Source: Nissolia schottii (taxonomy: Eukaryota > Streptophyta > Magnoliopsida > Fabales > Fabaceae). Taken from it: a DNA stretch of 64,000 bases. The position numbers were made by a program, and so were the translations under genes. Under the pieces are notes generated by a model that did not search any database, was not told the DNA's origin, and saw only the letters and a list, made by a program, of their open reading frames with translations. Numbering within the stretch: position 1 is the stretch's first letter; every line of letters begins with the position of its first letter. Positions 1 to 11,296 of the stretch are shown piece after piece. The stretch spans positions 48,990-112,989 of the forward strand of contig QANU01043828.1 of NCBI GenBank assembly GCA_003254905.1, read 5' to 3'.

Positions 1-296
1 TTTTTGTATTAGCTTGGATTGGTTTTTTCGACTTCAGAATTTTATAACCTGAGGCTGAACCTCTGAAATTTTCCGTGAATATTTCTTTAATCAAAACTAG
101 TAAGGGCATGTAGTGAGTTGGTTTAACCAATTGGTTCAACTTTGGGGCACCCTGATGCAAACTAGTATCTCTATGCAATTGATTTACTTGACCATGTTTG
201 AGATTTGGGTCTGCCAAAAAAGTGTTATCATCGTAAACATGCAGATTATTACTAAAAAAGCCTTATTATATATTTCGGTTTCTCCTATGATTGCAG

Positions 297-982
297 GTGG
301 TACTGTGGTGGCAGCACTGAAGCTCTTAAATAAACGTGGAGTTGCCAACAAGCAGATTAAAGTGGTATGCAATAGTATATACATTCAGATTTTCAGAAAC
401 TACATTAATAATTTACTTTTGTTACCAGAATCTTCTATCTTTACGCCGGCATTTTTTATTCTCGTGCTTAAGTGGTTAAATGTAGAATGGCATTACGTTA
501 GAGGTTTTTATTTATGCCTCGCGTTACCCACGTCATGTGTTATGCATGATGTATTCCGAAAAGTTTTCACTCTTAACGGATGATGCATCAAATGGATGTT
601 CTTAATACCCACATGCCACACGTGCTGTCAACATAGCATCCATATAATTGATTCATAAAATTGCAGATATCTGCTGTCTCTTCCCCTCCAGCCCTTCAAA
701 AGCTACGCGAGCAGTTCCCTGGGTAATGACGCTAAATTAAATTTCCTTTACTCTCTCTCAAGCTATATATGTGTCTTTCGGCTTCTAATTATAATATTTT
801 GCAGGCTTCGTGTGTATACTGGAGTAATTGACCCCAAAGTTAATGACATTGGGTTAGTGCCTCGCACACTTTTTGAACGTGTATATAAAATTGTAACTGT
901 TGATGTGTGGGTTTCATTTCTCTCGCGTAGGTTCATAATTCCAGGCCTGGGAGACGCGGGGGACCGGAGCTTTGGCACGTGA
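297..982 (+). CDS. UPP: Uracil phosphoribosyltransferase, C-terminal exons (partial, 5' end outside window)
   Basis: Makes UMP from uracil and PRPP (pyrimidine salvage; the Arabidopsis homologue is plastid-targeted). Four exons can be read with GT-AG borders and consistent phases: 297-364, 667-722, 805-852 and 931-982, ending in TGA. They encode GGTVVAALKLLNKRGV, then an ISAVSSPPALQKLREQFPG-like stretch, LRVYTGVIDPKVNDIG, and the C-terminal uracil-binding loop FIIPGLGDAGDRSFGT, which is diagnostic for the family. The catalytic N-terminal part and any transit peptide lie left of position 1; 1-296 reads as intron. No frameshift or stop interrupts the visible exons, so the gene looks intact. Family assignment is from recognised motifs; plastid location is inferred from the family. 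Confidence 0.93.
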
Positions 983-2705
983 AGAAATGACATCCGCTTC
1001 TCCTTGCAATCTCGACTGCGATGTATTTTGATTATGAAACGCTAAAGTCATCCTTATTTCTGGGAAGGCCGCTGAGCTTTCCAGAATAATTTGACCACTG
1101 ACTCTCTTTTTTAGGGTTGAAACTAACTACCTTTTTTATTTTAGCGATGGTGCAATAATATCAGGCGGTGAAACTTCTCTTGTTTTACGACATTGGTTCT
1201 TAAAGCTTGCACTTGTGCTCCAGCATGTCTCTAGCTTTTGTTGGTTTCAGCTTTAATGGTTTGTGTTTTTGTTTTTCTCAAAATCTTCTTTATTGACGTT
1301 ATCAAACCCACCCTCCTCAAACCCATCACCGCCCTCCGTGCGATTCTCGTTCTCTGGGATGGGGTGCCCAAACTAGAAATTACAACAGTTGGATCTTTAC
1401 TGCAAGAAAATTATCATTTAACTAAGGACATTTTTAGTGCACATAATAATCATAAGTATAAATAACGTGTACATGCAAGTATATAATGTCGTTGGTATAA
1501 ACTTCAACGACATGATCAATATTATAAGTATAAGACGTATTTACCTAGACGAATATCTTGTCATCATCACTATAAATTTTTTTTATTGCGGGTATAGAAA
1601 AGATATGCCTGCACTTGTATTATATTATCACTATAACTTTTTTTTTTTACTGTAATTATAAATGGCTTACACATATTTTACCGTCACAATAACTTCTTTT
1701 TTCCCCTAAGTCCATCTTTTTTTTTTTTGTTTTTCTCTCTCATTCCTCTTTTTCATTTTTAGAGATTTAGAAGATTCTTCTCTCACAAACACTCTTCTCT
1801 CACCTTGCCAAAAAATATCGCCACCGCATCATCGTCATCGGCGACCATCGCCGCCGACCATTCCTGAGAACAGTCTCAATGGCAGAAGAACCTCCTCGTC
1901 CTCCTTCTTCTTCTTCTTCAACGGTGACCTTTCGGAGCAACCGTGCACGGCCGAGGAGGTAGAAGCTGAGCGATACGACGTGATGACTGCAAAAGCCGAT
2001 GTCATCACTGTTGTGAGGCGCTGTGAAGCACCTGAGATCAGAGTGCAGCAATTTCCCTCGTCACCGTTGTTTCGGTAAGACGAATCGATTGTCCTTCTTG
2101 TTTGATTATCTTCGATCAATTTTCTAGTTCAATAATTTTAGGGCTTTGGGTTTTGATAGCATTTTCTTGTCTTTTTGTCGTCAAATCCTCAATAATTTCT
2201 CGTCTCTTTAACATGCATTGACACTTTACTCGATAACATTTGTGATTTGTTCATATAAGAGTTTAAAAATAGAGAGAACCGTGAGATTTTCAGTCACATG
2301 AGTTGACATGTTACTTTTAGTCATGACAATTGTTCTCAGTTCTCAAAACTGTTTGTAGAGATCTTCAAGGTGCCAAATACTGGCTTATATGACTATTTGA
2401 AGGGGATGCCACCATAGCTGTCTTGCTGCAGGGTTGAGAGTTTCCATATAAAGTTAGTAGTCTCTTTAATCAGCATGATCATAAATTGTCAATTTTGTTA
2501 GTATTTTTGTCCTTACACTTTCCTGATGAAGTTTATATTTGTTGTTAGTGATCTACTTTATTGATTGAAATTGTTGTCTTATTGATAATTTTAGTGTCTC
2601 ATTTATGGTCGACTTTTGTATCTGACTCTTTTTTGGGACATTATTATTAAATTGAAATATCAGTAACTTTGAGGCACCCAAAATAAGTTGAAGTTTTGTT
2701 TACTG
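983..2705. other. Intergenic, no gene recognised
   Basis: This holds the 3' flank of the UPP gene and then AT-rich DNA. A short open frame starts at the ATG at 1879 (27 codons, Pro/Ser/Arg-rich) downstream of a CT-rich stretch (1700-1800). It could be a 5' leader or first exon of the HMG-box relic that follows, but nothing in it is recognisable. Confidence 0.5.
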
Positions 2706-2710
2706 TTTAG

Positions 2711-3103
2711 GATTTATATTCATTGAGGAACTAGAGAAATTAGTTAATGAGAGAGCAGATCTGAGTTCAAAGAGCAGTTTGAGAAAGAGAATCCAAACAA
2801 GAAAGATGTTGCTGTTGTGAGTGATCTATTCTTTGGAATTGGATTCTCTAAAGTGAGATTCCTCTATCTCACTGTAGAGGGTAATGTGGATCTCACCATT
2901 GAATTCATAAAGTAATAATGAGTCCCACCTTTTAATTTATGTATTTAATGGTCTAAAGTGAGGGATCTCTCTTTAGAGAATCGTGTTGTTATCCTCTTCA
3001 ATTCTCTGAGATTTCAATGCTATTTCGAATTCTAATATACTATTTGCTTTTGAAATTCAATCAGGTCGGAAAAGCTGGAGGTAGCAAGTGGAAGTTGATG
3101 TCA
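2711..3103 (+). pseudogene. HMG-box (HMGB-type) gene fragment
   Basis: Pieces of a single plant HMG box are visible. 2766-2816 encodes FKEQFEKENPNKKDVAV followed by a good donor (gtgagt at 2817). 3065-3103 follows an acceptor cag and encodes VGKAGGSKWKLMS, matching the helix II/III part of HMGB proteins. Upstream, 2711-2735 in another frame encodes FIFIEELE, resembling the usual FFVFMEEFR start of the box. About 30 bp of unmatched sequence and a frame change separate the two. The end of the box, the acidic tail and the first exons are absent. HMGB proteins are abundant nuclear DNA-bending proteins; this copy is most likely a dead fragment. The intron carries a miniature element (2842-2982). 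Confidence 0.7.
2842..2982. mobile_element. Miniature inverted-repeat element in the HMG-box relic intron
   Basis: The left end GATTCTCTAAAGTGAGATTC and the right end (read on the other strand) GATTCTCTAAAGAGAGATCC form an inverted repeat of about 25-30 bp enclosing a 141-bp element. No coding capacity. I could not fix a convincing target-site duplication, so the superfamily is open. Confidence 0.6.
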
Positions 3104-3476
3104 GTTGGTTTGATTTAATTTGCTCTTTGTTTCTTTTGATTTTTGCGATTAGCGACTAATGCTGATGTTGTTATCATCATTGTTCTGTGATTTAATCTTA
3201 ATTCTTTCATTTTTCTTGTTTTAAGGGGGGAAAACCCCTCATCATCATCCCACCTCACATTTATCTTTGTCCCACTTTCTCTTTCTCGGCTTTTGTTTAT
3301 TTTCCAGACTTTCAGTGTGTCTTGATCTGTAGCCCGTGCTGCTGTTTTGTTGCCTTGATCTGTTGCACTAAGTTTTGCTACTGTTTCTAGTTCTAGTTCT
3401 GCTAATGTTTCTAGTTTTGCTATGATAAGGAAACGAAGGAAGCAAGAGCTTATGATCTCGCAACTCTCAAGTATTG

Positions 3477-3868
3477 GGGACTCAAAACGACGTTGTTTTG
3501 GACACAACCAAAACGATATTGTATTGGACGTAGGGACCAAGTTTAGCAAAACATTTTTTTGGGGACCAAATTAGGCAAAATGAATTTTTTTAGGGATCAA
3601 CTTGGGCAACATACTTATTTCAACCCCTTTCTTCTTCCTTCTCCACTACCATCTTCACGCCCACCCCACCACCACAGGACCCCATTACCACCACCAACTA
3701 CACAACCATTCCATCACCACTACTGCACTCCTATAACCACTACACTTTGCCGAATCAAATCAACAAAATAAAAAGTTAAAATAATAAAACCCATAAGAAA
3801 ATCCAAAATTCAAAGGCGGCGGGGGAGGAGGAGGAAGTTTATGTGACTGTTGGGGTTTGATGGTGAGG
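3477..3868. mobile_element. Mutator-like element copy A, left piece
   Basis: From the ACTCAAAACGACGTTG-like motif onwards this parallels the left half of the intact element at 17707-18844: the same ggaccaa...ttgggcaa motifs, then a C-rich CACCACC stretch (3640-3730), then CCCATAAAAAAAT-like and GGCGGTGG-like sequence. The outermost terminal repeat present in copy B is missing, so the left terminus is lost. The piece ends at the insertion of the LTR at 3874. Confidence 0.65.
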
Positions 3869-3873
3869 GCATT

Positions 3874-5464
3874 TGATAACTTTTTGATTTGCATATTTTA
3901 TTTTCTTGTTTCCTAAGTATCTCTAGTAAGTTTCTAGACCTTTTTAACTTTTTGATTTGCATATTTTATTTTCTTGTTTCCTAAGTATCTCTAGTAAGTT
4001 TCTAGAACTTTTTAACTTTTTGATTTGCATATTTTATTTTCTTGTTTCCTAAGTATCTCTAGTAAGTTTCTAGAACTTCTAGTTTAATTTCATATATTTT
4101 TAGGCTTAAATTAGGATAATTGGCATTTAGTAGAATTGTTTAGATTTTATTTTTTTTAATCTCTTTTTGGTAGTTTTTTGAATTGTTTTTAGGAAATTAA
4201 AATCAAAGAGGATCAATGAAGATTTGAAGAACATAAATGATAACAGAAGATTTGAAAAGAAGATCTGGTTTAGAAAAAAGATAATTTAAATGTAATTTGG
4301 AAAGATTTGAATGAAGATATGTTGAATCTATTTTCATGTTGACTTTGTCATGTAATTTCACCTTGATGAAGGATGAATATTGACTTGACTTCAGTTACAA
4401 AGTTTTAGATCTTTCTCTTATCTATAATTAGAGACTTGGATTAGCTCAATTAAAATTGGACGCTTGTAGCAAAAATTATGACATTTTTATTATTGCAGTA
4501 CACTTTTGACAAAATGTGCCTGCGGGAATCCAATTTTTAGTGTTTCGTTTGACCTAATTTTTGGTTCAAACTCTATAAATACAACTCTAATGACCCCAAA
4601 GGAAGGGGGAAATTAGATTTGAAGAGGATGCAATTTTAGAGGTGTTAACTAGGGCCATAGCGTTGTCGTCAGGGGTTTACGCAAGAGCTTTCTATCCTTA
4701 CTCGTTGTCTACCACCATTTGTCATATATGCTGTTTTTTATGTTTCTTTTATATTTTCTCTTGCATTTTCCTTTTTCTATGTACTAAGTCCTTTACTAGA
4801 GTATTGATGTAATCTCTTGTGATAATGTTATTTTAATTCATGATGTTATTCAATTTCAATTGATGCTTGTTAACGCTTCTATATGTTTGCGTTTAATTAA
4901 ATCTTGATTTGTTATGATGTATTGCATGATAACTCGAGAAAGAGATTGCGAGAGTGCTTCACAGGTATAAAAACTTTAGGTTGAGTGAAAGTCCGAGAGG
5001 AATATGCATGACTTGTGTGATCTTGTTAGGAGTAGAAAGTAAAACGTCCATGCTTTGAATAGGTGTAGACTTTGTTAAGAGATTAAGGGGCCAATTTAGG
5101 GTAAGAAGGTTGTTTGACCTTGAGAAACGCTAACGGCTAATGACCTCAACCATTGATTAGCTCATTAGTTGATTGTTTAATAATTGTATTAAGATAGTTG
5201 TGTGGATTTGTCTACAAGTCTACCTAAGTTAAGAGTGCGTGAGTCAATAGCTCTAGTGTTTTTTCCATCTCTTGTTTTTCTTATCTTTTGTTTAATTGTT
5301 TATTTATTGTTGTTGCTATATCTTCAACACCTTCTCTATCAATTCAGTTTAGTAATTTATTAGTTAAAATCAAATGTGTATTATTTTCATGGTTTCGATA
5401 ACTCTAGTATTTATACTCATTATTACTTGTTTGAACTAGTGCATTTGTTAGCGTTGCAAACTTC
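3874..5464 (+). mobile_element. LTR-type insertion inside Mutator-like copy A
   Basis: A 1.6-kb insert interrupts element A. It starts TGATAACTTTTTGATTTGC, typical of the start of some plant gypsy LTRs, and its 3' part (TATTTATACTCATTATTACTTG and following) also reads like a plant LTR end. The 5-bp flanks are identical (gcatt at 3869-3873 and 5465-5469), which fits a target-site duplication, though the right end is not the canonical CA. No coding region is present, so it is best read as a solo or partial LTR. It contains the 68-bp tandem repeat at 3878-4081. Confidence 0.55.
3878..4081. repeat. 68-bp direct repeat, three copies
   Basis: The unit begins AACTTTTTGATTTGCATATT and recurs at 3878, 3946 and 4014 (period exactly 68). 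The three copies differ by only one or two bases, so the amplification is recent. Confidence 0.9.
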
Positions 5465-5469
5465 GCATT

Positions 5470-5633
5470 AACATTTTGTGGTGGGGATGGTGAAGGGAGT
5501 GCAGTGGGGGTGTAGAGGGTTATCAAAATGGTTGGGGTGGGGTGGGGTGGGGTGGTGGAGGTTGAGATGGATATGGTGGTGGTTGTCGTGGGGTTAGGGG
5601 ATGGTGGGGTTGAAAGGAAAATTGGATTGGTGG
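5470..5633. mobile_element. Mutator-like element copy A, middle piece
   Basis: G-rich GGTGGGG repeats followed by gttgagatggatatg and aaaattggattggtgg match the right-of-centre part of the intact element at about 18350-18440. This piece lies between the LTR insertion (3874-5464) and the gypsy insertion (5634-16089). Confidence 0.65.
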
Positions 5634-6060
5634 TGAGATATGAACTATGGGCCAAATGAGCCAGAACCGATCCAAGCCCAATGCGAGGATGAGCCAATCA
5701 CTGGAGAAGGAAGCCCAAACACTCAGGAGCAGCGTGGGAAACATATACGAGGAGCATTGGAGTGGAGTCGTGATTACATCATGCCAAGGAAAGGAGCTGG
5801 CATATTAGTGTAACAGAATTAGCAAGCAGCAGAGAAGTGGACCCACGTAGTTAGTTATAAGGGAATAATGAGGGAATGCAAAAAGGAGAGAATCATTTTG
5901 GAAATAATTAGATTTGGAGTTTGTTTCCCAAGACTCGAAGGAAGGCGTGTAACGGCATTTCTTTATTCTTCCTTTCTGTGAATATGAATTCCTTCTATCC
6001 AATGCAATAGTGTGTTTTCCATACTGTATTAATTTTCATTTTTTCTATTGATAACTATCA
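5634..6060 (+). mobile_element. 5' LTR of Reina-like Ty3/gypsy element, followed by primer-binding site
   Basis: The LTR starts TGAGATATGAAC and ends ...AACTATCA (TG...CA, 427 bp). Directly after it comes TTTTGGTGCTTTCATTGAG, a primer-binding-site-like sequence seen after short LTRs of this type. A gag reading frame starts at ATG 6092. The short LTR plus the pol order downstream suggest a Reina-type chromovirus. The 5-bp flank ggtgg (5629-5633) recurs at 16090-16094, but the region is GT-rich, so this is weak evidence for a target-site duplication. Confidence 0.6.
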
Positions 6061-6091
6061 TTTTGGTGCTTTCATTGAGAGAACGTGACCC

Positions 6092-6660
6092 ATGGCTGAA
6101 GGTACTCGCATGTCACGGGCTGAGAGCGCTACCAAGGAGAACGCGAATGCCATTGTTGAGCTCAAGATGGGAAAATCGAGCTCAAAGGACAGATTGCAAC
6201 CTTGACAGAACTAGTGAAGGAGGCATTGGAATGTGGACTGGCAAATTCTCCACCCATGATCAAGCGGGGTCTCACGTTGTGCAGAACTTACCAGCAGAGC
6301 AAATGGAGGACGCAACTTCCGTGCACCTCGCGGTATCTGAGTCGAGATCCCCATGTTTGACGAAGAATGAGTGGAGGAATGGATCTTCAAAGCTCAACAA
6401 TATTTTAATCTCTTTCCCATGGTCGAAGAGCAACGTATCCGTGCTGTATCATTCCAGTTCACCGGAGCGGCCTACACATGGTACAACTGGCTCATCAACA
6501 ATGGTGTGCATCCAACTTGGTAACGATTCTTAGAAGACTTGAGGTTGCGGTTTGGTAGCAACCTGTATCATGACCCCAGGACAAAATTGAAGGAACTCAA
6601 GCAAATTGCATCGGTGGGGGAGTACAAAACTCAATTCGAGGCGAACTAGGTAATGGAGTT
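6092..6660 (+). pseudogene. Ty3/gypsy gag, N-terminal part (broken)
   Basis: Starts at ATG 6092 (MAEGTRMSRAES). Shifts between frames still let the capsid-like retrotransposon gag domain be recognised: a VEEWIFKAQQYF motif, then GAAYTWYNWL, then a FGSNLYHDPRTKL motif and a YKTQFEA motif. Frameshifts and stops occur throughout. The reading is cut at 6665 by insertion of a solo LTR and resumes at 12489, where the remainder of gag with its zinc knuckle lies. Confidence 0.75.
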
Positions 6661-8335
6661 GTCTGTGTAACATCCCGCTTTCTCCTTAGCAAAATCTCGC
6701 TAGATAAATATTTAGGTATTTCTATTTTGGTTAAGCCATTGGGAATAATGACCCTTAGAATTAAAATTGTCTATAGAAATAATTCTAGTCGTTTTCTCAA
6801 AATTTTACAAACACTAGAATAAATCCTTTTTGTCGTCTGAGTATAACCGCGTGTCTAAAGTATACGTAAAAGGTACGGTTACAGACAAGAATTCACAAAT
6901 ACCCCAAGTGAACCTATGTTATTACTCAGAAAAATTAGAGGATCACAAAGACGTGATCAGAATATTTTTAGAACAGTCGTACGCGAAGTACCGGGACCGG
7001 GAACGATAAAAATTGATCAAAATTAATTTGTCGGAGGCCCTTTAATTCTCGGCCACACAAGTGGCCAAGACACAAGGCCATATATGGCTAAGAGGGTGGC
7101 CACTTGGCCAAGTCAAATCAACATAGTGAGTCACATGGTGACTAAACTAGGTGATGTCATGGATGACATAAACATAGGGGCATAATTACAATTCATCCCC
7201 AAGGCCTATAAATATCCCCAAAATCTGAATTTTTGAAGAGGAAAAAAATAATAAACCTTGGTCAAACTCTGTCCAATTATACATTCAGCTGTTACACTAT
7301 CCAAATACTAAGCCAGAGACTTTCCTCACAAGACCTAACCCAAGTTTTCTAAACCCTAACCTCACAAATTCTCCTATCATCTTAGAAGAATCTCTCACAC
7401 TTCTATTCTAAGGGGTAAAATCTTGGAGGCAACCAAGCAAAGTATGCACAACATAGCTGAACTAGTTGCAGTAAGGGCAAAACGTGGTTAAATCGACATA
7501 ATCACTGTCTATGTGATTTAGGATGTATGATGATGACGGTAATATGATTGTGTTAGAATATGTTAGGTTTTAATTGCTAAGTGATGTTCTTGAATATGAC
7601 AATTGATTATACTTGTATCTGAAAGTTTCTGCAGATCTGGATATTATTGGAATAAATGTTAGAAATAAGATTGATTTATGTTTATGAGGATATGAGTATG
7701 AAAGTATGTGGTTTTGCTAGATGAGATATGATGTTAGGATGGCTTTTATGTGACTTTGAATTTTATACATGTGGTTGATGATTGTCTGGATCTGCTGGTG
7801 CTGTCTGTGGTTCTATTAGAATTTAGGAAAGCCTAAGACGGAAATAGGTATGACACGATTTTGAAGGGAGCTATATGCTGAGATTTTTATCATGAAAAAC
7901 TAAGGTTATTTTTCGATTCTACACGAAAAATTGAGTAGCAATGTCAAGTTTTATGATTTTTGGAGTCTCCGATGAATTTCTCAACAAATAGGCAGAAAAC
8001 AGGATTTTTACGAGAAAGGGCAAAACGGGAATTTCACGTGTTTGGACTGAAAAACTGGATTTATTTTCAGAAAATATGGGTTTAGAACTATCAAAAATCC
8101 TAAGGGCAAGTTTTGAGTCCATCGGGTTTTTGAGAACAAAAATTTCAAAGAAAACAGGGTGTTTATGGGGGCGAAACGGTAATTTTGGAAAAATGGGTAA
8201 AATTGTAATTTCTTAATGCTGAGGTTAGAATCTAAAATTTTAGACATGAAAAATGCTCTTAGGACTATTAAGAACCTTGGGGTATGGTCTTGGACCTCTC
8301 CGGTTTATGGTGGCTAATTTTTGACAGAAACCTGA

Positions 8336-11296
8336 TGTAACATCCTGATTTTTTCATAGGAAAATAATCGTAAATATAATTATTATATTATTTTTCTAAT
8401 CATGACTAGGAAATTAAAATGGGGAATTAATAGGTAAAATATACCTAGAAAATAAGACGTGTCGCGGCAAGAAGTTCGGCGGACAATCGAACAGTCGTTG
8501 TTCGCCGACAAAATTTTCTGACGCGCAAAAAGTGTCCGTGAAAATACTCCCCCGGAGAAAAATTCACAAACACCTTTAAATATTAACACCCTTAGGTAGG
8601 GGGAATTAGAGGATCGCGACGGTATAAACGGAATATTTTTCGGACGACCATGCGCGACGCACCGACACTACGAGTGATAAAACACGAGCGAACCGGAACC
8701 GGGAGAAAATGAAAATTTCAGCAGCTGAACCCATGTGAGATGAGGCTGCACGGCTGATTGGGATTTTTCCAATCCCTTAAGTCATGCTTCCAAAGTCCCA
8801 TCACCTTACTTTTCTTACACATGCCCATATCCACCCATGCCTATACCCATGCTTTTTACTATTCATCTAACTTTATTTAATACTTCCCACTCACCATCAG
8901 CCACACAAACCGAGTTCTCTCCCCAAAACTCCAAGAAATATTTTCATCTCTCTCATCCTCCACAAAATCGTGGCTGCACCTCCCCAAAATCTTCTCATCT
9001 TTAGCTTCATAAGCCAACTCTTGGAGGGAGGTGACCCCAAGCTTTGGACGCATCAAGCTAGTGGACTTCACTCCAATCTTCCCTCACCACCACCAGGTTT
9101 TTCTGCAAGTGGGTAATCCTAAGCTTGCCCCCTTGGTGGCTTTTCTATGCTTGCTTGTTTATATGTTTTTGTTATGGTTTATGCTAGAAATGCTTGGTTA
9201 GGCTAGGAAGATGATTCTGAAGGGTCTTGTGACCTGGACTAGTTAGTTCTATGATGATTGGAATATGTGTGAGGATCTCAAGGAGTAGCCATGAGTAAAG
9301 TGGAAAAGAAATGAAAGAAATTAAGCAGTTCGGTGTCCAGTTTCGCCCAGTGACTAACGAGCGTGGGTTCCGCGGAGAGTGACCGAATGTGAGAACATGA
9401 GAGAAAATAAGCAAGGAAGTAAGCGCTGAGAGGAGTCTGGAGTTGTTGAACGGCGCCTGGACTGGTGCTGCGTTGGTTCTGCGGAGATGGACCGAGAGGA
9501 GTCGAGAGCTGTTAAGCGGCGTCCGGGACGGGTGCCAAATGGGCACGCGTAGAATGACTGAGAGGAGTCTGGAGAGAGTTGTTGAGCGGCACCAGGAGTG
9601 CTGCCAAGTGGGTTCCGCGTAAGATCCCTGTGGTGCGAAGGTGAGAGAATAAGAGAAGACCAGTAAGGAAGTAAGCACTGAGTAGTTCCGCGGAGAGTGA
9701 CTGAGAGGAGTCTAGAGAGTCGTTGTGGTTTCCCTGGAGAGGCATGCTGAAGGGTTCCGCAGAGGATTCCTGGAAAGCGAGTGTGAGAAAACGAGAGAAA
9801 ACAAAGAAGTAAGCGTCGAGTGGGTTCCGCGTAGGATCCCTGGAGTGTTGCTGAGAGATTACGCGGAGAGCCTGGAGAGTTTTTGAGTGGGTTCCACGGA
9901 GGTTCCCTGGAGTGACCGAGTGGTTTCTTGGAGAGGGTTTTCAAGGTTGTCTCGAGGCACATAGTCCAATCATCAATGTTATAGCTATACTTAAGTGGAG
10001 GTACGGGGAAGCTTATAATTAAAATGGGCACGGTTATAAGTGGACACGCACCGAAGCTTAAGTATAGGATTTATGTGATTATATGTTTATGTGTTTGAGC
10101 AAGCATGCATCATGAAGATAGATCACTAGAAGTGATTGTTTAATGAATGAGTAATGAATAAAGATGAGAATGAAATGTAGGAACAAGAGCATGATGAGAA
10201 AAGATAAATGTGCATATGAGAGAAAAGAATGATGAGATGCATGACATGAGATGAAAGAATGAATGAATGATGTTATGGTCCGCTTCTGGCTTAGCCACGA
10301 GGGTGGCCCCTCGCCACCCGGTAAGGGGGTGGAGTCATGTTGGCCCGGGGAACAGACAGAGAAGGCAGGTCGTACACCACCATGGGGACGACGGTCCTAA
10401 GGTGTACGAGGGAGTACTGGGACACAGGAAAAGATATGATGAATGTGATGAGAACATGCATTGAATTCCGTGCCTCATCGGTACGATGACCCCTTGCATA
10501 GATATTATGAAATGTCCCCTGCCTGGCAAGCATTGTGGAAGGTTTACCGCGCAACATATGCGTGATGATCAGTGTGTCTGTTTGCATGCATGTTTATGAT
10601 ATGGTTATGTAACGATGGTTAGGAGTAGAAAGCGCGAGAACCTAGATAAGAAAGACTAGTTCCCCTGATCACCTAGTAACATAGATAAAGCTGTTCAGGA
10701 CCCTAGGTCAAGATAATAATCAGCAGGATTTTAGTATGCATGATCACTTAGAGATCTCCTGAGCAGCCTGGGGGATACCCGAGTAAATGAACAGTAGTTA
10801 GGGCTAAGGAACCCCACTGAGGACTAAGAGTTCTCACCCCCACTCGGTTATGGATCCAGTAGGTGTACGAGACATTTGGACTGACAGCAGATGGAAGTCA
10901 AGGCACAGGGATGACTGTGACATTTGGATGGCATATGTTTTGTATTATGTATTAGGACTTAGATACCTTTTGTGTACCTATTTATTATTATTATGACAAT
11001 GTGTACTGATGTTGGACTTTGGTTGTAGTTATATATGTATGCACATATACTCTTGATATTCTGCCTCCGTTATCCCTAACCTATAGCGACTGTTGTTATA
11101 TGTTCTCCAAATCACGCACGGCTCCTACTTTACAAACTGATACTGTAAAAGAATAATTTTCAAACTGGTCCATATTTTTGAATAAGAACTATTTGCAAAG
11201 GTAAGGGTAAGGGTAAAGTTAACCTGGCACAACACATAACAATCCTGTGAGCATTGCTTGCGACCATGGAAGTAGGCAATTAGCAGGGGTGTTACA
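8336..11296 (+). mobile_element. Solo LTR L2 nested inside L1
   Basis: Begins TGTAACATCCTG and ends AGGGGTGTTACA, 2961 bp, with near-matching 5-bp flanks CCTGA (8331-8335) and CCAGA (11297-11301). Length and termini match L1. Its 3' end (AATCCTGTGAGCATTGCTTG) is shared with the LTR fragment ending at 29706. No retroviral protein is encoded. Long antisense open frames at 9.2-10.0 kb come from GC-richer repeated sequence and are not genes. Confidence 0.85.
9360..9930. repeat. Degenerate GC-rich repeats within L2
   Basis: Motifs such as gggttccgcg, gaggagtctggag, gagttgttgagcggc and ggatccctgg recur at irregular spacing. The stretch is much more GC-rich than its surroundings and looks like an amplified, diverged minisatellite inside the LTR. 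Confidence 0.6.

Noticed and set aside
113-583. 156-codon plus-strand open frame
   Set aside because: It is intron read-through around the real UPP exon at 297-364; only the GGTVVAALKLL part is meaningful.
1879-1962. 27-codon ORF starting MAEEPPRPP
   Set aside because: Too short and unsupported; kept only as a remark on a possible leader exon.
6048-6533. 161-codon open frame as a gene
   Set aside because: It is one frame of the broken gypsy gag; the homologous reading switches between frames.
9354-10031. 225-codon minus-strand open frame
   Set aside because: It lies inside LTR L2 over GC-rich degenerate repeats; the peptide is Ser/Pro/Arg-rich with repeated motifs and no recognisable domain.
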